DNA of 64,000 nucleotides from Prorocentrum cordatum (taxonomy: Eukaryota > Sar > Dinophyceae > Prorocentrales > Prorocentraceae), in contig CAUYUJ010014554.1 of assembly GCA_963575745.1 (NCBI GenBank), forward strand, positions 1 through 64,000. The letters are read 5' to 3'. Shown here piece by piece: positions 53,170 through 62,299 of the stretch. A model generated the notes under the pieces. That model had not been told where the DNA came from and did not search any database. It saw nothing but the letters and a program-made list of their open reading frames with translations. Within the stretch, counting starts at the first letter, position 1. Each line of letters begins with the position of its first letter. The translations under genes and the position numbers were made by a program.

Positions 53170-53830
53170 TCTTGCCCTACGGGGGCCTCCTTGGGGCCCC
53201 TTGGGAGCTTCCTGAAAACTTATTCGGGGCTTCTTGGGGGCCCCATGGGACCTCTTCGGGCCTCTTGAGGGTTCCCTGGGCCGTCTTGGGATCAGACGGG
53301 TGTTCAGGTTCTGGCATGTTTGGGTTTTCGACCGCCCAAAACATTTCAAGGGGCCTCTTTTGGTCGTCTTTTTGGCTGTCTTGAGGCGCTTCGGCTCCGT
53401 CTAGGAGCCCTCTTGGGAACCCCTTGGACAATCTTTGAGTCCCCTTGGCCCGACTTGGGGCCCTCCTAAGGGTCTCTTGCGCTGTCTTGGAGCTATCTTG
53501 GAGGCCTCTTGAAGGCTTCTTGGGCCGTGCTGGGGGGTCAGAAACCCGAACAGACGAGAACCTCAACATCTTTCGAAAACCTTGCGGACATGGTTTTGGT
53601 CCTCCTCGGGTTCTCCAGGAAGGCCTCTTGGAGGTTCTCCGCCCGTCGTGGAGGCCTCTTGGGCTGTTATGAGGCCCTCTTGGGGACCTCTTGGGCCGTC
53701 TTGAGGCCGTCTTGAGAGGCTCCTGAGCTGTCGTGGGCCATCTTGAGCCGTTTTGTTGTCGTCTGAGCTGTCTTGGAAGCCGTTTCGGAGGCCATCTTGG
53801 CCGTCTGGAGGTCGAAAAGAACGCCAGACA
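53170..53830 (-). repeat. Degenerate GGGGCCTCTTGG-type minisatellite
   Basis: Same motif family as 26490-27330 and 32940-34830 but in the opposite orientation. A diverged central segment (GAAAACCTTGCGGACATGG near 53574) recalls AAACC.T.GGAAAATCA at 33135 and 34520. Confidence 0.75.
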
Positions 53831-54252
53831 GCATTTTTCGATTCACTCGCGCCGTGCAGGGGGGGGGAGGTTGGCCCTACTAGAAAACAACAATCTCCCA
53901 GACAACAGACGAGCATTCTAGCACGCCCACTCCATGCAGGCACGGTGGCGGATTCAACATTGCCTTGGTTGTAGGCTGTGCAGATCCGGTCTCAACAATT
54001 CTTCGCCGAATCCAGACGTCAAGCATTCGGCTCATATGTGTTGGCGAAGAGGTCAGGCTCTCCATCGCGAGACTTCCTATGGCCGGGCGTCTCAGGATGT
54101 CGGCCTATCCACCCTGCATGTCTCCCGAGTCCTCCCGACCCATGCTGCTCTGGTGAGGCGCGCGTGTTATGGCGAGCAAGAGTGTGCCGGCCACCGTCGC
54201 TCGACCCCGAGACATCTTCTTCGCCTCGCTCCCCCCCACCCACCGCCAGTGT
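53831..54252. other. Unassigned sequence
   Basis: No gene, RNA or shared repeat recognised. Short frames on both strands only. Confidence 0.35.
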
Positions 54253-54405
54253 TAGGGGGCCACAGGCGAACCCTACCCCTACCCCCCACGATTTCTGAGG
54301 TGGAGGGTGGGGTTCACTTCGCTCGGGAGCTCCCGGTCGAAGTGAACCCCACCCTCCCCCTCGGAAATCGTTGGGGTAGGGGTAGGGTTCGCCTGTGGCC
54401 CCCTA
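54253..54405. repeat. 153-bp near-perfect palindrome (foldback element)
   Basis: Two arms of about 67 bp (TAGGGGGCCACAGGCGAACC through GGGTGGGGTTCACTTC and its complement) differ at only a few positions. They flank an 18-bp centre that itself contains GGGAGCTCCC. Single arms occur at 9373-9455 and, inverted, at 15876-15956, which shows a dispersed family. It has no coding capacity and could extrude as a hairpin. Confidence 0.88.
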
Positions 54406-55406
54406 CCGGTGTGAGCACGTCGAGGGCAAGGCAGTCATGGCAGCAGCGGCACGGAGGGGTGAAGCACTGGAGAACATTGGCACCGCAGGAGGGCGTGTCT
54501 GCCCCCGTCGTCAGCGCAGCCTACGACGTGCCGCAGAAGGCGATCGACGAGGTGCGCTGGGGTTCCTGCAGGGGGGGGGCCCATGCCAAGAAGCACCCCC
54601 TGCTCGCCTCCAGAGCGCCCTGGGTTTCGTGGGTTTCGATGGTTTTGCTGTGGAAGGCGTGACGTTCCCTCCAACAAAAATCAATGGACGCCCTCGGGTC
54701 GCAGGGTTGGGTTTCTTGTGGAAGCTTTCTTGTCGACTGGCCTCCACTGTAATTACCCTGACTCCTTGTTGCAGTACCTGCCCGACGGAAGGACGGACAA
54801 GGGTACACATGAAATTGGGGTTGTGATGGAATTGAATCCGATGGGATTTGGGGGAGGAGAGGGATGCACGGGCCGAGTGGAGTGGAGTATTCGGAACAAC
54901 AGAGAGCGAGAGACAGAGAGAGAACGAGAGAGAGAGCGAAAGACAATTATAGAGTATCGTTAGGGGCCGGATATCAGAGTAGCGCTCTGTGAATGCTTGC
55001 GAATCTGGCGCAGCCACTGGGAGGCACGACTGCGAGCGAATCAGAAGAAGCGCAGTCTGCTGATGGGAGCCCAAGCGGTTCAATCATAATTGGGGTCTCG
55101 TGGAATCTGGGGCTTGCATGATCAGAACGCCGGCACGCGATTCTGAGGGTGCGGCTGGTCGAGCGTGCTTTATCCTTCGCTGGGGTTCCACTGGCGGTCT
55201 CGCATCGGCGCAGCAAGGCGTGGGCATTTGTTTCGAGGTGGGATATGTTGAAATTCCTCGGAGGAGGTATTTGCAAGACCTCATTGGGCGGGAGATCTGG
55301 GAATGGGAGTAACGGACCCCGCTATAGAACACGAGTCCCCCATGATGTGGATGGTGATCATGATGTTCGCATGCTTCGTGTGGAAACATCGCGCATGAAG
55401 GTAACA

Positions 55407-55440
<34 letters not shown>

Positions 55441-55441
55441 G
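54406..55441. other. Unassigned, with GA-rich and (GTT)n runs
   Basis: Frames such as 54395-54826 show no domain. A GAGAGA-rich run lies at about 54899-54945, and a (GTT)n run at 55407-55441 precedes the composite element. Confidence 0.4.
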
Positions 55442-55502
55442 AACTTTCATTTCTGAAGAATAATTATTGTTGATCCCCCCCGTCCTGTGCACACTGTTTT
55501 TT

Positions 55503-57068
55503 ACCTAACAGCGTAGACTGATAGGTTTCTAGTTACCTAACAGCGAAGACTGATAGGTTTCTAGTGGGATCAAAAGAGAGCAGCAGATCACTCCACAGGG
55601 GGGTCCGGGCAGGTGTTGGGAGTTGCCGGGCGGCAGGTGCCGGGCTCGTTTTTCACCAACAGTCACACACTTCGTGCTCTTCGCCTTCCCAGAACTCCAT
55701 TCCCAGGCCACATTCTGAATACCCGGATGCAACAGTCACACACTTCGTGCTCTTCGAGATCCCAGAACGCCATTCCCGGGCCACATTCTGGAGGGCCGGA
55801 TGCAACAGTCACACACTTCGTGCTCTTCGAGTTCCCAGAACTCCATTCCCGGGCCACATTTTGGATGCCCGGAGCCAACTGTAGGCCACTTCGTGCTCTT
55901 CGATTTCCCAGAACTCCATTCCCGGGCCACATTTTGAATGCCCGGAGCCAACTGTAGGCCACTTCGTGCTCTTCGAGTTCCCAGAACTCCATTCCCGGGC
56001 CACATTTTGAATGCCCGGAGCCAACTGTAGGCCACTTCGTGCTCTTCGAGTTCCCAGAACTCCATTCCCGGGCCACATTTTGAATGCCCGTAGCCAACTG
56101 TAGGCAACTTCGTGCTCTTCGACTTCCCAGAACTCCCATTCCTGGGCCACATTTTCAGCAGGGGCAAGAGCACGACGAGGAGGAGGACGAGCAAGACCAG
56201 GAGGACGAGGACGAGCAGGAGCAGGACGAGGAGCAGGAGGAGCAGGAGAAGAAGGACGAGCAGGAGGAGGAGGAGGACGAGCAGGAGGAGGAGGACGACC
56301 AGGAGGAGGAGGACGACCAGGAAGAGGAGGAGGAGGAGGAGGAGGAGGGGGAGGAGTACCAGGAGGAGGAGGAGGAGGAGGAGGAGGAGGAGGAGGAAGA
56401 GGAGGAGGAGGAGAGGAGGAGGAGGAGGAGGAGGAGGACGAGGAGAGGAGGAGGGGGGGGGAGAGTACCAGGAGGAGGAGAACGAGGACCACCAGGAGGA
56501 GGAGGAGGAGGAGGAGGAGGAGGAGGAGAGAGGAGGAGGAGGACGAGCAAGACGAGGAGGACGAGAACGAGGACGACCAGGAAGAGGAGGAGGAGGAGGA
56601 GGAGGAGGAGGGGGAGGACTACCAGGAGGAGGAGGAGGAGGAGGAGGAGGAGGAGGAGGAGGAGGAGGAGGACGAGGAGGAGGAGGAGGAGGAGGACGAG
56701 GAGGAGGAGGGGGGGGGAGAGCACCAGGAGAGGAGAACGAGGACCACCAGGAGGAGGAGGAGGAGGAGGAGGAGGAGGAGGAGGAGGAGAGCACCAGGAG
56801 GAGGAGGACGAGCAAGACGAGGAGGACGAGAACGAGGACGAGCAGGAGGAAGAGGAGGAGGAGGAGGAGGAGGAGGAGGAGGAGCAGGAGAAAGAGGAGA
56901 GGAGGAGGCAGGCTGAGGCTGAGGCTGTGACTGCGACTGCCGTTGCCGCTGCGACTGTCATCGCGAATGCGACTACGACTGCGAGAACAGCAGAATTCGA
57001 CAACTGGATTTTCATCTGAATCTTAAGGGGAATGCTTTCAGATATGCTTCTACACATCGCTGTTAGGT
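55503..57068 (+). mobile_element. Composite TIR element, unit 1
   Basis: Starts with ACCTAACAGCG (55503, repeated at 55535 within a 32-bp duplication) and ends with its inverted complement CGCTGTTAGGT (57058-57068), so it has 11-bp terminal inverted repeats. Inside, in order: a conserved head (GGGATCAAAAGAGAGCAGC to TTTTTCACCAACAGT), a 73-bp tandem array (55668-56160; CACTTCGTG anchors at 55668, 55741, 55814, 55887, 55960, 56033 and a variant near 56106), about 740 bp of (GGA)/(GAC) triplets, and a conserved tail (TGTGACTGCGACTGCCG to GATATGCTTCTACACATCG). It encodes no protein. Confidence 0.8.
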
Positions 57069-57082
57069 TGCTTTGCCGGGAT

Positions 57083-58661
57083 AATGGGATCAAAAGAGAG
57101 CAGCAGATCACTCCACAGGGGGGTCCGGGCAGGTGTTGGGAGTTGCCGGGCGGCAGGTGCCGGGCTCGTTTTTCACCAACAGTCACACACTTCGTGCTCT
57201 TCGACTTCCCAGAACTCCATTCCCAGGCCACATTCTCAATACCCGGATGCAACAGTCACACACTTCGTGCTCTTCGAGATCCCAGAACGCCATTCCCGGG
57301 CCACATTTAGAATAACCGGATGCAACAGTCATACACTTCGTGCTCTTCGAGTTCCCAGAACTCCATTCCCGGGCCACATTCTGGAGGGCCGGATGCAACA
57401 GTCACACACTTCGTGCTCTTCTATTTCCCAGAACTCCATTCCCGGGCCACATTTTGAATGCCCGGAGCCAATTGTAGGCCACTTCGTGCTCTTCGAGTTC
57501 CCAGAACTCCATTCCCGGGCCACATTTTGAATGCCCGGAGCCAACTGTAGGCCACTTCGTGCTCTTCGAGTTCCCAGAACTCCATTCCCGGGCCACATTT
57601 TGAATGCCCGTAGCCAACTGTAGGCAACTTCGTGCTCTTCGACTTCCCAGAACTCCCATTCCTGGGCCACATTTTCAGCAGGGGCAAGAGCACGACGAGG
57701 AGGAGGACGAGCAAGACCAGGAGGACGAGGACGAGCAGGAGCAGGACGAGGAGCAGGAGGAGCAGGAGAAGAAGGACGAGCAGGAGGAGGAGGAGGACGA
57801 GCAGGAGGAGGAGGACGACCAGGAGGAGGAGGACGACCAGGAAGAGGAGGAGGAGGAGGAGGAGGAGGAGGGGAGGGGAGGAGTACCAGGAGGAGGAGGA
57901 GGAGGAGGAGGAGGAGGAGGAGGAGGAGGAAGAGGAGGAGGAGGAGGAGGAGGACGAGGACGAGGAGGAGGAGGAGGGGAGGGGAGGGACGAGGAGGAGG
58001 AGGAGAGGGGGGGAGGAGGTACCAGGAGGAGGAGAACGAGGATCACCCAGGGAGGAGGAGGAGGAGGAGGAGGAGGAGGAGGAGGAGGAGGAGGAGGAGG
58101 AGAGAACACCACGAGGAGGAGGACGAGCAAGACGAGGAGGACGAGAACGAGGGCGACCAGGAAGAACCAGGAAGAGGAGGAGGAGGAGGAGGAGGGGAGG
58201 GGGAGGACTACCAGGAGGAGGAGGAGGAGGAGGAGGAAGAGGAGGAGGAGGACGAGGAGGAGGAGGAGGAGGAGGACGAGGAGGAGGAGGGGGGGGGAGA
58301 GCACCAGGAGGAGGAGAACGAGGACCTCCAGGAGGAGGAGGAGGAGGAGGAGGAGGAGGAGGAGGAGAGAGCACCAGGAGGAGGAGGACGAGCAAGACGA
58401 GGAGGACGAGAACGAGGACGAGCAGGAGGAAGAGGAGGAGGAGGAGGAGGAGGAGGAGGAGGAGGAGGAGCAGGAGAAAGATGAGGAGGAGGAGGAGGAG
58501 GCAGGCTGAGGCTGAGGCTGTGACTGCGACTGCCGTTGCCGCTGCGACTGTCATCGCGAATGCGACTACGACTGCGAGAACAGCAGAATTCGACAACTGG
58601 ATTTTCATCTGAATCTTAAGGGGAATGCTTTCAGATATGCTTCTACACATCGCTGTTAGGT
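57083..58661 (+). mobile_element. Composite TIR element, unit 2
   Basis: Repeats unit 1 with an offset of 1520 bp at the head (TGGGATCAAAAGAG at 57083). It has the same head, a 73-bp array (57188-57675), about 820 bp of (GGA)/(GAC) triplets and the same tail ending CGCTGTTAGGT (58651-58661). The start TIR is missing: the head joins directly to 14 bp following the unit 1 tail, so units 1 and 2 probably arose by unequal recombination. Unit 1 and 2 triplet tracts are partly collinear but differ by indels. Confidence 0.82.
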
Positions 58662-58903
58662 TGCTTTGCCGGGATAGTTGTCAATTGAAGTGCCCTTCCC
58701 GGGGCTCGCACCTTGTTTTTTTACCAGGGACAGTCTTGAGGGTCAAACTGTGTCGTTGGCCCCCGGTTTACAACAACAACGGCTCCCGCCTGATACTCCC
58801 TCACAATGTATTGAAGAATCGCGCTTTCGCTTGGGACTTCCTTGCAAGTTACCACCAGATCGCGGCTCCCGCTTGATACTTCGTCACAATTTGTTAAATA
58901 ATT

Positions 58904-61252
58904 ACCTAACATCGAAGACTGATAGGTTTCTAATAGTCTAAAAAAAGAGCAGCACATTACTCCAACATTACTCCACAGGGGGGTCTGGGCAGCCGTTGGG
59001 GAGCCGTTGGGGGCCGTTGGGGGGCCGTTGGGGTTTGCCGGGGGGGATCGTTTTTCGCATACAGTCACACACTTCGTGCTTTTCGATTTCCCAGAACTCC
59101 ATTCCCGGGCCACATTCTGAATGCCCGGAACCAACTGTACGCCACTTCGTGCTCTTCGACTTCCCAGAACTCCATTCCCGGGCCACATTTTGGATGCCCG
59201 GAGCCAACTGTAGGCCACTTCGTGCTCTTCTATTTCCCAGAACTCCATTCCCGGGCCACATTTGGATGCCCGGAGCCAACTGTAGGCCACTTCGTGCTCT
59301 TCGAGTTCCCAGAACTCCATTCCCGGGCCACATTTTGAATGCCCGGAGCCAACTGTAGGCCACTTCGTGGTCTTCGAGTTCCCAGAACTCCATTCCTGGG
59401 CATGAATTTGAATGCCCGGAGCCAACTGTAGGCCACTTCGTGTTCTTCGAGTTCCCAGAACTACATTCCCGGGCCACATTTTGAATGCTGAGGCAGGCTG
59501 AGGCTGAGGCTGAGGAAGGCTGATGCTGAGGCAGGCTGAGGCTGAGGCTGAGGCTGATGCAGGCTGAGGCTGAGGCAGGCTGAGGCTGAGGCCGAGGCTG
59601 AAGGCAGACTGAGGCTGAGGCTGAAGCAGGCTGAGGCTGAGGCTGAGGCAGGCTGACGCTGAGGCAGGCTGAGGCTGAGGCTGAGGCTGATGCAGGCAGA
59701 GGCTGAGGCAGTCTGAGGCTGAGGCCGAGGCTGAAGGCAGACTGAGGCTGAGGCTGAGGCAGGCTGAGGCTGAGGCTGAGGCAGGCTGAGGCTGAGGCTG
59801 AGGCAGGCTGATGCTGAGGCAGGCTGAGGCTGAGGCTGAGGCTGATGCAGGCTGAGGCTGAGGCAGGCTGAGGCTGAGGCCGAGGCTGAAGGCAGACGGA
59901 GGCTGAGGCTGAAGCAGGCTGAGGCTGAGGCTGAGGCAGGCTGAGGCTGAGGCTGAGGCAGGCTGATGCTGATGCAGGCTGAGGCTGAGGCTGAGGCAGA
60001 GGCAGGCTGAGGCTGAGGCAGGCTGAGGCTGAGGCCGAGGCTGAAGGCAGATTGAGGCTGAGGCTGAAGCAGGCTGAGGCTGAGGCAGAGGCAGGTTGAG
60101 GCTGAGGCTGAGGCAGGCTGATGCTGAGGCTGGCTGATGCTGAGGCTGGCTGATGCTGAGGCAGGCTGAGGCTGAGGCTGAGGCTGATGCAGGCTGAGGC
60201 TGAGGCAGGCTGAGGCGGAGGCCGAGGCTGAAGGCAGACTGAGGCTGAGGCTGAAGCAGGCTGAGGCTGAGGCCAAGGCAGGCTGAGGCTGAGGCTGAGG
60301 CAGGCTGAGGCTGAGGCAGGCTGAGGCTGAGGCTGAGGCTCTTGCAGGCTGAGGCTGAGGCAGGCGGAGGCTGAGGCCGAGGCTGAAGGCAGACTGAGGC
60401 TGAGGCTGAAGCAGGCTGAGGCTGAGGCTGAGGCAGGCTGAGGCTGAGGCTGATGCAGGCTGAGGCTGAGGCAGGCTGAGGCTAAGACTGAGGCTGATGC
60501 AGGCTGAGACTGCGGCAGGCTGAGGCTGAGGCGGAGGCTGAAGGCAGACTGAGGCTGAGGCTGAAGCAGGCTGAGGCTGAGGCTGAGGCAGGCTGAGGCT
60601 GAGGCTGAAGCAGGCTGATGCTGAGGCAGGATGAGGCTGAGGCTGAGGCTGATGCAGGCTGAGGCTGAGGCAGGCTGAGGCTGAGGCCAAGGCTGAAGGC
60701 AGACTGAGGCTGAGGCTGAAGCAGGCTGAGGCTGAGGCTGAGGCAGGCTGAGGCTGAGGCTGAGGCAGGCTGATGATGAGGCAGGCTGAGGCTGAGGCTG
60801 AGGCTGAGGCAGGCTGAGGCTGAGGCAGGCTGAGGCTGAGGGCCGAGGCTGAAGGCAGACTGAGGCTGAGGCTGAAACAGGCTGAGGCTGAGGCTGAGGC
60901 AGGCTGAGGCTGAGGCTGAGGCAGGCTGATGCTGAGGCAGGCTGAGGCTGAGGCTGAGGCTGATGCAGGCTGAGGCTGAGGCAGGCTGAGGCTGAGGCCG
61001 AGGCTGAAGGCAGACTGAGGCTGAGGCTGAAGCAGGCTGAGGCTGAGGTTGAGGCAGGCTGAGGCTGAGGCAGGCTGAGGCTGAGGCTGAGGCAGGCTGA
61101 GGCTGAGGCTGTGACTGCGACTGCCGTTGCCACTGCGACTGCCATCGCGAATGCGACTACGACTGCGAGAACAGCAGAATTCTACAACAGGATTCTCATC
61201 TGAATCTTAAGGGGAATGCTTCCCGATATGCTTCTACACATCGCTGTTAGGT
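58904..61252 (+). mobile_element. Composite TIR element, unit 3, with a different core
   Basis: Starts ACCTAACATCG (58904, one mismatch to the TIR) and ends CGCTGTTAGGT (61242-61252). A diverged head (ACTCCACAGGGGGGTC, CGTTTTTCGCATACAGT) is followed by six to seven 73-bp units (about 59060-59490). Then, in place of the (GGA) tract, comes a 1.6-kb GCTGAG hexamer array, then the same tail as units 1 and 2. About 240 bp of unrelated sequence separates it from unit 2. Confidence 0.82.
59485..61105 (+). repeat. GCTGAG hexamer array with 155-bp higher-order repeat
   Basis: Built from GCTGAG and GCAGGCTGAG units. The marker AAGGCAGA recurs at 59601, 59734, 59889, 60044, 60231, 60386, 60541, 60696, 60852 and 61007: spacings 133, 155, 155, 187, 155, 155, 155, 156 and 155 bp. 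The 725-codon minus-strand frame (58968-61145) alternates PQ, AS and SL dipeptide runs as the phase shifts, which marks it as repeat, not protein. Confidence 0.93.
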
Positions 61253-61342
61253 TGCTTTGCCGGGATAATCTCAGCTCTGATTGGTTTCCTGGCAAACTAC
61301 CACCGAATCGCGGCCTCCGCCTGAACACTCCTCACAATTTAT

Positions 61343-62075
61343 TACATCGCTTCGCTCATCCGCCGGCCCATATCATACCTATACTGTGGCTAGCGAGTTT
61401 TGGCGGCTCTTGGGGCGTTTTGGGCCCCTTGGGGCCCTCTTTGGGCTCTTGGGGCGCCTCTTGGGGCGTCTTGGGGGCTCTTGGGGGCCTCTTGGGGCCT
61501 TTTGGGGCCTCCTGGGGCCTTCTGGGGCGGAGGGCCGATTTTTCAGTTTCGTTTCCTCTAGAGCCCCTCTCGGTCCAGTTCTTGGTGCCTCTCTGGTCGG
61601 TATTGGGCGGCACTTGGGCCGTCTTGGGGGCCGAAAAAGCCAGAACGCAAAAAACATAGAAAAAACAATGAAAATCAACGATTTTGGCCTCTTGGGGCCC
61701 TCTTCGGAGGCCTCTTGGAAGGCCCTTGGGGCGTCTTGGAGGCCTCTTGGGCTGTCTTGGGGCCCTGTTGGGCGTCTTCGGGCGATCTTTGGCCGTCTCG
61801 GGGCCCTCTTGGACCGTCTTGGAGGCTTCTTGGGGACCTCTTGGCCCGTCCTGGGGCCCTGTAACAGGGCTCCGGCATCTCTGGCCCGACCTTGCCGGGA
61901 CCTTGCCGGGGACTTGCCGGGACCTTGCCGGGGACTTGCCGGGACCTTGCCGGGGTACTTTTCGTCTGGGGACCCCCAGGGGCCGCCCCGCGCGCGCGAA
62001 CTAGAAATACTGTTAACCAGGTACCGGAGATCTTAGCACGCCCTGGCCCGTTGGGCCGGCGAATTCAAATGCCGC
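61343..62075 (+). repeat. Dispersed element C, second copy
   Basis: Begins ATCGCTTCGCTCATCCGCCG and ends GCGCGCGCGAACTAGAAAT, GAGATCTTAGCACGCC, TGGCCCGTTGGGCCGGCGAA, matching both ends of 39216-39925. The body is a TTGGGGCCTCTTGG-type array (61390-61870), an AAAA-rich patch (61640-61680) and a CCTTGCCGGGA repeat (61885-61955) in the place of the CATCGGCCGG repeat of the other copy. Confidence 0.72.
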
Positions 62076-62299
62076 TCCTCGACATGCAGGAATCGCGCTC
62101 CCGTTACATATTGCCTGGCGGTTCAATTTATGCTTCAACGAACCGCCCGCTCGACCCGCCCGTCTGGGCCTGCCCGCCCGACCAGCCCGTTAGGGACTGC
62201 AGTCGCCGCTCGCTGCCTTTCGCCCGCCTTCGATGCCCCTCGCTACCCGTACTGGTTCCGCGGACGCCTTCGCTCGCTGCCCTTCGTGGCCCCGTTGCT

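Noticed and set aside
58968-61145. 725-residue minus-strand ORF of PQ/AS/SL repeats
   Set aside because: Translation of the GCTGAG hexamer array. The 155-bp period shifts the frame at each block, which a real repeat protein would not tolerate.
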